DNA from: an uncultured Flavobacteriales bacterium
Lineage (GTDB): Bacteria; Bacteroidota; Bacteroidia; Flavobacteriales_D; Sanyastnellaceae
DNA length: 10,989 bases
Assembly: GCA_937974555.1 (NCBI GenBank)
Contig: CALJKR010000048.1
Location: forward strand, 1-10,989
Reading direction: 5' to 3'
The notes below the pieces were generated by a model. It saw only the letters and a program-made list of their open reading frames with translations. It was not told the origin of the DNA and did not search any database. Positions 1 to 7,505 of the stretch are shown here, piece by piece. Both the position numbers and the translations under genes were made by a program. The stretch's first letter is position 1; every line of letters starts with the position of its first letter.

Positions 1-620
1 GCAGCGTTGGTATCATCGCAGTCGGTGTTGTCCGCCACAAAACCCACTGGTGCAGTACATGCATCTTGGGTTGTGTTCAAATCACCGTAAGTATCGCCAT
101 CGGCATCTGCGTAGAAAGTAGTCAATGTACCTTCATCGATTTGACCGTTACAGTTGTCATCGATCAAGTTACAGATCTCTGTCGCTGTTGGATTAACGGC
201 AGCATTTGTATCATCACAATCGGTGTTGTCAGTAACAAAACCCACTGGAGCAGTACATGCGTCTTGGGTATTCAATGGATCACCATAAGTATCTCCATCG
301 GTGTCCGCGAAGAAAGTGGTTTGCGGTGCCCCATCATCGATCAAACCGTTACAGTTGTCATCAATCAAGTTACAGATTTCAGTCGCCGCTGGATTCACCG
401 CAGCGTTGGTATCATCGCAATCCGTGTTATCCAAAACGTAACCTGGAGTAGGATCACAACCATCGATAAAATTCAATGGGTCACCGTAGGTATCCCCATC
501 CAAATCAGCAAACAATACAGTGGTTACCCCTTCATCAATATCCAAGTTACAGTTGTCATCAATACCATTGCAAACTTCTGTAGCAACTGGATTGATAGCG
601 GCATTGGTGTCATCACAATC
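1..620 (-). repeat. Intragenic tandem repeats, about 198-bp period
   Basis: The segment beginning tatcatcrcartc recurs at about 11, 209, 410 and 608, giving spacings of 198, 201 and 198 bases. Each unit encodes about 66 residues: one MopE motif plus a long D-x-D-G-D spacer. The copies nearest the left edge are the most alike: a stretch starting aaacccactgg recurs at about 40 and 238 with only two differences over roughly 30 bases. This points to recent duplication within the gene. All spacings are multiples of three, so the frame is kept. Confidence 0.85.
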
Positions 621-2261
621 CGAATTATCCAAAACATAACCGGCTTGAAGAGTACAGTTCAGAATAGAAACATTGGGATCGCCAAATCCATCTCCGTCAG
701 CATCGGCATATTGAAGAATAGCATCTACAGCATTAACATCAATGGTTCCGTCGCAATCGTTGTCAACACCATCACAAATCTCAATTTGACCGGGAAAAAT
801 TTGATCGTTAAAATCGTTACAGTCATTTTGACAAACCGTGAATCCATCCAAATCCTCATCCCAGAATTCATCGATTACTCCATCACAGTTGTTGTCGATG
901 AAATCACAAGTACCAGGAGCCAACGGTCCTTCTTGCACACCCGGGTTAATGGTCGGATCATTGTCATTACAATCTCCGGCACAGGTTGACCAACCGTCAT
1001 TGTCCACATCAAATGGCTCATCGATTCCGCCAGAGCAATCATTGTCTAAACCATCGCATATTTCAACCGCACCTGGATTAATTGCAAAATCCAAATCATT
1101 GCAATCACCACCCAGAGTTACGTATCCAGATGGAGCAGTACATGCTTGTACCGTGGCTCCGTTATCTCCGTAGGTGTCTCCATCATTATCAAAATAGAAG
1201 GTTATAAGAGCCCCTTCATCAATCAAAGTGTTACAGTTGTCGTCAATTCCGTTGCAAATTTCAGTAGCACCGGGGTTAATGGCAGCATCGGCGTCGTTAC
1301 AGTCACCATTACAAGTTGAGAAGCCGTCTAAATCTGCATCAAATCCTTCGTCAATTTGAGTATCGCAGTTGTCGTCGATGGCATTACATATCTCCGTAGC
1401 ACCTGGATTTACCGCGGCATTGTTGTCATCGCAATCGCCGGTACAGATGTAATAGCCATCCCCATCCGCATCGGTATTGTTGTCAATAATTCCATCACAG
1501 TTGTTGTCTTGTCCGTCGCAAACTTCGATGTTACCCGGGAAATTGTTAGGGTCATTGTCATCACAATCCGTAGAAAAAGTGGAAGCCCCAACTGGAGCTG
1601 CACAGGCCTGAACGGTTTGGGTTGCATCGCCATATCCATCACCATCAAAATCCCAGTAGTACGTGTTCAGCGTCAAACCATTGTCAATAACCAAATCGCA
1701 ATCGTCATCAATACCATTGCACAATTCGGCTTGTCCTGGATTAATCGCAGCATCCCCATCATTACAATCGGTATTATCGGAAACAAAACCAAATGGAACC
1801 GGACAAGTTTGCAGGTCATTGATAGACACCCCGCTGTTTCCGTATGAGTCACCATCCATGTCCAAATAGTAGGAAACACTTGCAAAACCCTCGTCAATCG
1901 AGCCATTACAGTTGTTATCCACGTCGTCGCAGATTTCGGCAACACCCGGATTGATGGCATTGTTCAGGTCATTACAATCCGAATTGTTGGTTACGAAACC
2001 AGAAACGCAGCTCGTGGTTGGCGAGTTGTAACTCTGGGTGGGACGTCCATAGCCGTCACCGTCAAAATCGCGGTAACAAACGGCTTGAATCTGATCCTCA
2101 GCCAACAAAGGCAAGGAATCCACGATTACAACTTCTTCGATTGTCGTTGTGTTGGTCTCTGTCCAATGATACTCAACACTCGTTGCGTAAACACTGTAAG
2201 ACATGAATGTCAGAACAACAATGACAATTCTCTTCAAAAATTCATTCAATGGGCTACTCAT
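1..2261 (-). CDS. Secreted protein with MopE-type metal-binding repeats (partial, C-terminus outside window)
   Basis: The reverse strand is open from an ATG at 2261 to the left edge, 753 codons without a stop, so the C-terminus is missing. An in-frame TAG lies two codons upstream of the ATG, which fixes the start. Residues 1-26 are a signal peptide (Lys-Arg, hydrophobic VIVVLTF, cleavage likely after VYA). From about residue 94 come eleven complete motifs and the start of a twelfth, of the form DCnDxnaaiNPgatEiCngiDdnCdgxIDEG, matching the MopE-type putative metal-binding motif family. Spacers are either short or long, and most carry a D-x-D-G-D-x-Y/F-G segment resembling thrombospondin type 3 or EF-hand-like calcium loops. 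The seventh motif (around 880-985) has a seven-residue insertion. The family is typical of large secreted proteins; metal binding is known for the founding copper protein MopE, but here metal and role are inference. A type IX secretion domain is likely at the missing end. Confidence 0.93.
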   Translation of the reverse strand, partial: MSSPLNEFLKRIVIVVLTFMSYSVYATSVEYHWTETNTTTIEEVVIVDSLPLLAEDQIQAVCYRDFDGDGYGRPTQSYNSPTTSCVSGFVTNNSDCNDLNNAINPGVAEICDDVDNNCNGSIDEGFASVSYYLDMDGDSYGNSGVSINDLQTCPVPFGFVSDNTDCNDGDAAINPGQAELCNGIDDDCDLVIDNGLTLNTYYWDFDGDGYGDATQTVQACAAPVGASTFSTDCDDNDPNNFPGNIEVCDGQDNNCDGIIDNNTDADGDGYYICTGDCDDNNAAVNPGATEICNAIDDNCDTQIDEGFDADLDGFSTCNGDCNDADAAINPGATEICNGIDDNCNTLIDEGALITFYFDNDGDTYGDNGATVQACTAPSGYVTLGGDCNDLDFAINPGAVEICDGLDNDCSGGIDEPFDVDNDGWSTCAGDCNDNDPTINPGVQEGPLAPGTCDFIDNNCDGVIDEFWDEDLDGFTVCQNDCNDFNDQIFPGQIEICDGVDNDCDGTIDVNAVDAILQYADADGDGFGDPNVSILNCTLQAGYVLDNSDCDDTNAAINPVATEVCNGIDDNCNLDIDEGVTTVLFADLDGDTYGDPLNFIDGCDPTPGYVLDNTDCDDTNAAVNPAATEICNLIDDNCNGLIDDGAPQTTFFADTDGDTYGDPLNTQDACTAPVGFVTDNTDCDDTNAAVNPTATEICNLIDDNCNGQIDEGTLTTFYADADGDTYGDLNTTQDACTAPVGFVADNTDCDDTNA

Positions 2262-2301
2262 TATCCACTAATTTTGGTTTTGGAATGGTATCTATCAACT
2301 A

Positions 2302-2309
2302 CAAATATA
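2302..2309 (-). promoter_or_regulatory. Candidate -7 promoter element for the MopE-repeat gene
   Basis: On the minus strand the bases read TATATTTG, a full match to the Bacteroidota -7 consensus TAnnTTTG. It lies about 40 bases upstream of the ATG at 2261. I do not see a convincing -33 TTTG at the expected distance, so this rests on the -7 element alone. Confidence 0.5.
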
Positions 2310-2373
2310 AACAAATGCACCCCTTTGTTGATAAGTCCTTGTCAAAGAAGATTCACTCATTAAAGTTAATATT

Positions 2374-3228
2374 TTGATTTTTAGACGACTATACGCCGAA
2401 AAGGTTGCCAAATTTGACGTATTCACCAAGGAATTTCGTGAGTTCATCCGCGATTTTAACTTTTGGGTTCAAAATGGCTTCCAAACCAAAAGCATTTGGG
2501 TTGGACCTGTTATGCCCAGCAAAAAAACTTCCTTGTATAAAATTGCGGGACATTTGAAGTTGAGCATTCGCCAAAAAAATTCTAAAAATCATTTGCTGCA
2601 CATTTGGTTTCAGGATCAAACAAAATCAGCATCCCACCCTTCCATTTCAGACTCGGATATTTTAAATATTCATTGTACCGACATCAGCAAAAAAAATGTC
2701 GAAAAATTGCATGAAAAAATTTGGGGGTATGGGATGGAAATCGATCCAAAAACACATCAAGGAAAATGTGTAATTAAAAGTGATGAAAACGCTGTTCATG
2801 ATGGACATATAGTACAATGCCCTGTCGCAGATTACGACCCAACGAAAGTGTATCAAATTGTCATTAACAATGAGGATTCAGGGGAGTTCTTTGATTACCG
2901 TGTAGCGGTTATGAAACAAGAAGTCGTTATCATTTATAAGAAGTACAAAACCCCAGAAAAACGATTCACCAACGACACCCATCGGGCGGAAATCGCATCG
3001 CTTGAAATCATTCCAATTGAGATCAAAAACAAGATTGTTTTGTTTTGCAATGAAATACAATGTGACTTTTGCGAATTGGACGTTCTTTTCGACCAAGACA
3101 GTCAGAAATGGTTTGTCATTGATGTCAACAAAACACCTTACGGTCCACCAGCCTCATTGACCGCTTTGGACAAAGAAAAAGCCGTCACCCAATTGAGCAA
3201 CGGCTTCCAAAGAAACTTTTTGCAATAA
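2374..3228 (+). CDS. Uncharacterised ATP-grasp-like protein
   Basis: The frame encodes 284 residues. The start is uncertain: the only usual start after the in-frame TAA at 2332 is TTG at 2374, and the next ATG (2512) would remove 46 residues. The C-terminal half resembles an ATP-grasp fold. YQIVINN (160-166) is followed by DYRVAVM (174-180) and a Lys-rich strand (YKKYK, 188-192), then ELDVL (234-238) and VIDVNKTPYGPP (248-259). In ATP-grasp enzymes the acidic ELDV and the Asn of DVN bind Mg-ATP. The N-terminal half (about 1-120) is Lys/Asn/Phe-rich and I do not recognise it. There is no signal peptide or membrane segment, so it is probably cytosolic. ATP-grasp enzymes join a carboxylate to an amine or thiol, but the substrate here is unknown. 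It converges on fabI with one base between and has no operon partner in the window. A degenerate, non-catalytic member cannot be excluded. Confidence 0.8.
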   Translation: MIFRRLYAEKVAKFDVFTKEFREFIRDFNFWVQNGFQTKSIWVGPVMPSKKTSLYKIAGHLKLSIRQKNSKNHLLHIWFQDQTKSASHPSISDSDILNIHCTDISKKNVEKLHEKIWGYGMEIDPKTHQGKCVIKSDENAVHDGHIVQCPVADYDPTKVYQIVINNEDSGEFFDYRVAVMKQEVVIIYKKYKTPEKRFTNDTHRAEIASLEIIPIEIKNKIVLFCNEIQCDFCELDVLFDQDSQKWFVIDVNKTPYGPPASLTALDKEKAVTQLSNGFQRNFLQ

Positions 3229-3229
3229 A

Positions 3230-4045
3230 CTATTCTGGCGTTGCAAATTTCTCAACCACCGGTTGGGTCACCCCAGTATTGCTGAAACCACCATCGTGGA
3301 AGAGGTTTTGCATGGTGACATACTTGGTCAAATCACTGAACAAAGCCACACAATAGTTGGCACAAGCTTCAGCGTCTGCATTTCCAAGAGGAGACATCGA
3401 TTCAGAATAATTGATGAAGCCATCAAAACCCTTAACACCGCTTCCTGCAGTGGTTACAGTCGGAGATTGGCTAACTGTATTGATACGAACTTTTTTAGTC
3501 GTACCATAATGATATCCAAAGCTGCGGGCGATGCTTTCCAACAAAGACTTGGCATCTGCCATGTCGCCATAATCTGGGAAAATACGCTGGGCCGCGATGT
3601 AACTTAATGCCACAACAGAACCCCAATCATTGATTGCATCTTTCTTCCACGCAGTGGCCAACATTTTATGCAAGCTTATGGCACTCACATCCAACGTTTG
3701 CTTGTACCACTCGTAATTGACATCCGTATAATGTTTGCCCTTTCTTACGTTGGGAGACATCCCAATCGAATGAAGAACAAAATCCACCTTTCCACCAAAA
3801 TGTTCCATTGCACCTGAGAACAAATTTTCCAAATCCTGTTCATTGGTTGCGTCTGCTGGAATAATTGGCGCATTGATTTTTTCAGCCAAACCATTGATCT
3901 CCCCCATTCTCATAGCAATTGGAGCATTGGTCAAAACAATTCTTGCACCATGTTGGTGAGCCAATTCAGCCACCTTCCAAGCGATAGATTTATCGTTTAG
4001 TGCACCAGAGATAATTCCGGTTTTTCCTTCTAATAAACGTGACAT
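3230..4045 (-). CDS. fabI: Enoyl-[acyl-carrier-protein] reductase, FabI type
   Basis: This 271-residue cytosolic short-chain dehydrogenase/reductase catalyses the last, NAD(P)H-dependent reduction in each round of type II fatty-acid elongation. The N-terminal nucleotide-binding segment reads GIISGALNDKSIAWKVA (about 10-26). The active-site set is present: Tyr149 in LSYIAAQ, Tyr159 and Lys166 spaced Y-x6-K as in FabI, and then RINTVSQSPT (187-196) where the family has a conserved segment near the substrate. The length is close to the usual 260-270. I chose the ATG at 4045 (MSRLLEGK) over a TTG at 4063, because the longer form would run through the -7 promoter element and adds an atypical tail. 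It is transcribed alone, diverging from the histidine kinase gene and converging on the ATP-grasp-like gene. It is probably the housekeeping copy. Confidence 0.96.
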   Translation of the reverse strand: MSRLLEGKTGIISGALNDKSIAWKVAELAHQHGARIVLTNAPIAMRMGEINGLAEKINAPIIPADATNEQDLENLFSGAMEHFGGKVDFVLHSIGMSPNVRKGKHYTDVNYEWYKQTLDVSAISLHKMLATAWKKDAINDWGSVVALSYIAAQRIFPDYGDMADAKSLLESIARSFGYHYGTTKKVRINTVSQSPTVTTAGSGVKGFDGFINYSESMSPLGNADAEACANYCVALFSDLTKYVTMQNLFHDGGFSNTGVTQPVVEKFATPE

Positions 4046-4060
4046 ACATCTTATTTTCCA

Positions 4061-4068
4061 CAAATATA
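4061..4068 (-). promoter_or_regulatory. Candidate -7 promoter element for fabI
   Basis: The minus strand reads TATATTTG, a full TAnnTTTG match, 15 bases upstream of the fabI ATG at 4045. Transcription would start about ten bases before the ATG. No clear -33 element is seen. Confidence 0.5.
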
Positions 4069-4090
4069 ACCGATTAAAGATTTACTCCCC

Positions 4091-4098
4091 TATTTTTG
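4091..4098 (+). promoter_or_regulatory. Candidate -7 promoter element for the kinase operon
   Basis: TATTTTTG matches TAnnTTTG and ends only 10 bases before the kinase ATG at 4109. A start point 4-7 bases downstream would leave a very short leader. It faces away from the fabI element, so both promoters fit in 63 bases. A -33 box is not evident. Confidence 0.45.
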
Positions 4099-4108
4099 TA
4101 ACAATACA

Positions 4109-5338
4109 ATGACACCCAAGAGTACACACCATAAATTACTGCAGCGCCAAATCAAAAAGGTGAAAGCAATGCAAGTATCGCCTGAGGAGCAATGGGACGC
4201 TCTACTGGATTTGGTGCATGACTCCTACATGTCACATGATCGTGACATTAATCATCTCAAAAATGTGATTCGTGAAAGCTCATCAGAGTTGGTGGCTTCG
4301 AATGAAAAATTAAAAGCAGCCCACCAAGAATTGGCTGATGCTTACACCAAAGAAGTGGGTCTTTTGAATCACCTCATTGACAAATCAGGAGAAGCAGTTC
4401 AGGTAACTTCAGAGGACGGGATCATGATGTACATCAATGAGCGAGGTGCCGAACGATTGGGCAAACCCGTTTCGGATATATTGGGACATTACGTTGGTGA
4501 AATTGAACAAATGTTTTTGAATCGCAGCGTTTGGGATGACCATGTTAAAGAATTGAAAGAAAAAGGGCCGATGATCATTGAAGGTCAACACAAAAAATCT
4601 GATGGTAGCCTATTTCCCATTGAGGCCAATGCCTATTACACCACCCAGGGTGATCGGGGATATGTCATAGCCTTTATTCGAGACATTAGCGAGCGAAAGC
4701 AGATTGAAAAACAATTGCGAACCTCGTTGTCAGAAAAAACAACACTTCTTGGAGAGATTCACCATCGAGTAAAAAATAATTTAACCGTCATTTTTGGATT
4801 GTTGGAAATGCAGATCATGCAAAGTGACAATCCTGAGGTAACGACCATACTGCGAGAAAGTCAAGGCCGAATTCAAAGCATGTCCATGATTCATGAAAAG
4901 TTGTATAAAACAACCCATCTGGAATCTGTGAATGTCGCTGAATATATCCAAGACTTGGCGGAGACCATTTACAAAACATACCATCAATTTGAAAATGTTC
5001 AACTCACCTTGAACAACCACAGTGAGATTGCGTTGCCATTGAATAAAATGATCCCATGTGGTTTGCTTCTAAACGAAGTGTTGACCAATATTTACAAATA
5101 CGCCTTTGCCGGACGAAGCGCTGGTTTAATCACCATCAACACCTCCATGGAAGGAGATAATTTTATCTTGGAGATTGCCGACGATGGCATTGGAATTCCA
5201 GAAGAAAAGGAGGTTAAAGCAAGTCAATCCCTGGGCATGCGATTGATACACTCTTTTGCCCGACAAATGAAAGCCAAAATCACCATGATCAACTTCAATG
5301 GTGTTAAGTATATTATTGAAATTCCTTGCACAGAATGA
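4109..5338 (+). CDS. Soluble PAS-domain sensor histidine kinase, HisKA_2 family
   Basis: This 409-residue protein has no membrane segment, so it should be a cytosolic sensor. Residues 1-82 are a charged helical N-terminus (HKLLQRQIKK, then SSSELVASNEKLKAAHQEL, probably coiled coil) of a type often placed before PAS kinases. A PAS domain covers about 83-200 and ends in the usual FIRDISERKQIE. The dimerisation/phosphotransfer segment is LLGEIHHRVKNNL (213-225), the HisKA_2 signature; the phosphoacceptor is most likely His219. The ATPase domain follows with an N box (LLNEVLTNIYKYAF, 320-333) and G1 box (ADDGIGIP, 357-364). The gene overlaps the response regulator by four bases (ATGA), which predicts translational coupling and a cognate pair. 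The PAS ligand cannot be told from sequence. The ATG at 4109 fits the family N-terminus and lies just after the promoter element. Confidence 0.93.
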   Translation: MTPKSTHHKLLQRQIKKVKAMQVSPEEQWDALLDLVHDSYMSHDRDINHLKNVIRESSSELVASNEKLKAAHQELADAYTKEVGLLNHLIDKSGEAVQVTSEDGIMMYINERGAERLGKPVSDILGHYVGEIEQMFLNRSVWDDHVKELKEKGPMIIEGQHKKSDGSLFPIEANAYYTTQGDRGYVIAFIRDISERKQIEKQLRTSLSEKTTLLGEIHHRVKNNLTVIFGLLEMQIMQSDNPEVTTILRESQGRIQSMSMIHEKLYKTTHLESVNVAEYIQDLAETIYKTYHQFENVQLTLNNHSEIALPLNKMIPCGLLLNEVLTNIYKYAFAGRSAGLITINTSMEGDNFILEIADDGIGIPEEKEVKASQSLGMRLIHSFARQMKAKITMINFNGVKYIIEIPCTE

Positions 5339-5697
5339 GTAAAAAAATCTTGTTGGTAGAAGACGATGAAATCATTGCATTTCTTCATCGTCATTTTGCT
5401 GAAAAATGTGGATTTGAAGTCATTGACACCGTCGATAATGGTCGATCTGCCATTCAAGAAACCAAAGATTTAAATCCTGATGCCGTACTTATGGACATCC
5501 GCATCAACGGTGAAATGGACGGGATAGAAGCCGCAATGAAAATCAGAGAATTTTCTAATACGCCCATTATCTTTTTGACTGGCAATTCAGACGAAAACAC
5601 CCTAAATAGAGCCAAAGAAGCCGGTTCCGTGGGGTATCTTGTTAAGCCCGTCCGACATGAAGAACTTTGCGCATTGCTTGCTCAAATAACCAATTGA
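5335..5697 (+). CDS. Single-domain response regulator (CheY-like receiver)
   Basis: The gene encodes 120 residues from the ATG at 5335 (MSKKILLVEDDE). An in-frame TTG three codons upstream is less likely, because the ATG overlaps the kinase stop as ATGA. The receiver features are complete: acidic pocket Glu9-Asp10-Asp11, phosphoacceptor Asp54 in VLMDIRI, Thr82 in FLTGNS, and Lys104-Pro105 in YLVKPV. The protein ends right after the receiver, so there is no DNA-binding or enzymatic output domain. It may act by protein-protein contact or pass phosphate on in a relay. The partner is almost certainly the kinase encoded just upstream. The sequence does not show what the phosphorylated form controls. 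Confidence 0.94.
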   Translation: MSKKILLVEDDEIIAFLHRHFAEKCGFEVIDTVDNGRSAIQETKDLNPDAVLMDIRINGEMDGIEAAMKIREFSNTPIIFLTGNSDENTLNRAKEAGSVGYLVKPVRHEELCALLAQITN

Positions 5698-5704
5698 TAT
5701 TATC

Positions 5705-6346
5705 ATGGTCAGTGTTATCATCACTTGCTACAATTACGGGAGGTATGTTGAACGCGCGTTGAGAAGCTGCTTGAACCAGCACATGGATAAAAGCAGAATG
5801 GAAATCATTGTAGTCAACGATGCCAGCACAGACAACACTGCAGCCATATTATCCAATTACGAAAATGATGCCCGCATCATTCACTTGGCTGAAAACAAAG
5901 GACTCGCCGGCGCTCGAAATGAAGGCGTGCGCAAAGCCAAAGGCCAATATGTGGTTTTTTTGGATGCTGACGATTACCTTCATGCCGATACCCTTAAAGT
6001 ACAATCGCTTTTTTTAGATGAAAATCATACTTTGGATGCTGTTGCCATCGATTACTACCTGGTAGATGAGAAAGAAAACCACAATGAATGGGTCAGCGTT
6101 GATGAAAAACCCATTGCTTGTGGCATCATGTTTAGAAAAGATCTTCTAATTGAAATTGGATTGTACGATGAAAGTTTTAAAGCAAGAGAAGAGGAAGATT
6201 TGCGCATTCGTTTTTTAGAAAAATTCAACATACACCGCATTCCACTTCCCTTGTACCGATATCGTCGTCATGACCACAACATGACCAATGATGTGGAAAA
6301 AATGGAAACAGCTCAACAACAATTGAATCAAAAACATCAAAAATAA
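5705..6346 (+). CDS. Glycosyltransferase family 2 (GT-A fold), short form
   Basis: The protein has 213 residues and starts as typical GT2 enzymes do (VSVIITCYNYGRYVERAL). The nucleotide-sugar site includes Asp39 in VVNDAS and the metal-binding DxD at Asp87-Ala88-Asp89 (FLDADDYL). An acidic cluster at 162-165 (EEED) is in the place of the usual catalytic base, and a basic YRYRRHDHN stretch (184-191) follows. There is no membrane segment, so it should work at the inner face of the cytoplasmic membrane or in the cytosol. It is shorter than the common 250-330 residues, ending in a Gln/Lys-rich tail without an extra domain. It starts 7 bases after the response regulator stop and ends 4 bases before the NeuB-type gene, so all are probably on one transcript. 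It may transfer a sugar to a surface glycan. Donor and acceptor cannot be predicted. Confidence 0.92.
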   Translation: MVSVIITCYNYGRYVERALRSCLNQHMDKSRMEIIVVNDASTDNTAAILSNYENDARIIHLAENKGLAGARNEGVRKAKGQYVVFLDADDYLHADTLKVQSLFLDENHTLDAVAIDYYLVDEKENHNEWVSVDEKPIACGIMFRKDLLIEIGLYDESFKAREEEDLRIRFLEKFNIHRIPLPLYRYRRHDHNMTNDVEKMETAQQQLNQKHQK

Positions 6347-6350
6347 ACGC

Positions 6351-7403
6351 ATGCGTCTCACAGAATTTATTGCATTTCATGACAATCAAAGCATACAGCG
6401 TCCATTCATCATCGCTGAAGCTGGAGTAAACCACGAAGCCAATATGGATTTGGCCAAGCGATTGATTGATGAAGCGGCTGAAGGCGGGGCTGACGCCATA
6501 AAATTTCAAACCTACAAGGCAGACACCATTGCCTCCAAAGACAGTCCGTATTATTGGGACATTACCAAAGAGCCCACTCGAAGTCAACACGAGTTATTTC
6601 AGAAATATGATAAATTTTGGAAGAAGGAATACGAAGAGCTGAAACGCTATTGTGATCAAGCAGGAATTGAATTCATGAGCACACCCTTTGATACCGAGAG
6701 TGCCATTTTCTTGAACGACTTGATGGATGTCTATAAAATTTCATCCTCAGACATTACCAATTTCCCTTTCATTGAGATGCAATGCAAGTTTGGTAAACCC
6801 ATCATATTGAGCACAGGGGCGTCTCATCTTTGGGAGATTCAGGAAGCGGTAAACATTGTGGAGAAGCATGGCAATCCTTTGGTTTTGATGCATTGTGTAT
6901 TGAACTATCCGACACCTAATCCCAATGCACATTTGGGCATGATTTGGGACTTGAGAAAAAAATTCCCTCAACATGTGATTGGATACAGCGACCACACACT
7001 CCCCCAGGAAATGGAAGTGGTTCATAGTTCCGTTTTACTTGGCGCCGCTGTAGTAGAAAAGCATTTCACACACGACAAAACGCTTCCTGGCAATGACCAC
7101 TACCACGCGATGGACAAAGAAGACTTAAAACTTTTTTGGAAAAAGTGGGACAAGACCCAAGAGTTATTGGGCAGCTTTGAAGTCGCCGCTTTGACTGAAG
7201 AAGAACCGGCCCGGAAAAATGCGCGCCGTAGCTTGGTTGCCGCTAAAGCCATTCCAGCAGGAAAGACCATCGAAGAAAGTGATTTAACGTGGAAACGTCC
7301 CGCGCATGGTATTAGTCCTAAATTTATGCGTGATTTGATAGGTCAGAAAGCCATGGCCGATATTGCAGAAGATACGGTACTTCAGTGGCGATATTTCAGT
7401 TGA
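6351..7403 (+). CDS. neuB: NeuB-family nonulosonic (sialic-type) acid synthase with SAF domain
   Basis: NeuB-family enzymes condense phosphoenolpyruvate with an N-acylated hexose (for example ManNAc) to make a nine-carbon sialic-type acid. At 350 residues it has the usual length. The TIM barrel shows FIIAEAGVNHE (19-29, Glu23), DAIKFQTYKADT (48-59), FMSTPFD (108-114), KISSSD (129-134), GYSDH (211-215, His215) and VVEKHFT (234-240, Glu236 and His238), matching substrate and metal-binding positions of the family. The C-terminal SAF/antifreeze-like domain (about 288-347) begins ARRSLVAAKAIPAGKTI and includes the conserved Arg region. Close relatives make legionaminic or pseudaminic acid, or spore-coat sugars (SpsE), so the exact product is open; neuB is used in the family sense. 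It is last in the operon with the glycosyltransferase. No CMP-sugar synthetase or epimerase gene is in the window, so those steps must be encoded elsewhere. Confidence 0.93.
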   Translation: MRLTEFIAFHDNQSIQRPFIIAEAGVNHEANMDLAKRLIDEAAEGGADAIKFQTYKADTIASKDSPYYWDITKEPTRSQHELFQKYDKFWKKEYEELKRYCDQAGIEFMSTPFDTESAIFLNDLMDVYKISSSDITNFPFIEMQCKFGKPIILSTGASHLWEIQEAVNIVEKHGNPLVLMHCVLNYPTPNPNAHLGMIWDLRKKFPQHVIGYSDHTLPQEMEVVHSSVLLGAAVVEKHFTHDKTLPGNDHYHAMDKEDLKLFWKKWDKTQELLGSFEVAALTEEEPARKNARRSLVAAKAIPAGKTIEESDLTWKRPAHGISPKFMRDLIGQKAMADIAEDTVLQWRYFS

Positions 7404-7478
7404 TTGTTTTGGGACTGGGTGAGTGAAAGTAGACACAATTATCATTTTCATTTAACATAACCCATTGCGATTGGTGCC

Positions 7479-7486
7479 TAAATTTG
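7479..7486 (+). promoter_or_regulatory. Candidate -7 promoter element for the lamin-tail/CHU_C gene
   Basis: TAAATTTG matches TAnnTTTG and ends 19 bases before the ATG at 7506. AGGA at 7496-7499, six bases before the ATG, could serve as a Shine-Dalgarno site, which is rare among genes here. The match suggests the gene has its own promoter rather than being read only from the sugar operon. Confidence 0.45.
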
Positions 7487-7505
7487 CTCCGCGTTAGGAA
7501 AAGAG

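Noticed and set aside
66..989. Long plus-strand open frame (307 codons), plus others at 1356-1847, 838-1173 and 2018-2363
   Set aside because: They are antisense to the MopE-repeat gene. Their Ile/Val/Thr-rich repetitive translations are what the reverse complement of repeated Asp/Asn/Cys codons gives.
3219..3247. Inverted repeat TTTGCAA / TTGCAAA across the convergent stops of the ATP-grasp-like gene and fabI, as a shared terminator
   Set aside because: The stem is only 7 AT-rich pairs with a 15-base loop, and neither strand has a T-run after it.
4046..4063. Longer fabI form starting at TTG 4063
   Set aside because: It would overlap the -7 promoter element and add six residues not typical of FabI; ATG 4045 gives the normal N-terminus.
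5326..5334. Response regulator start at TTG 5326
   Set aside because: ATG 5335 overlaps the kinase stop as ATGA and gives the usual receiver start MSKKILLVEDD.
7404..7505. Terminator or small RNA between the NeuB-type gene and the lamin-tail/CHU_C gene
   Set aside because: I find no stable hairpin with a T-run in these 102 bases; only a promoter-like TAAATTTG is supported.
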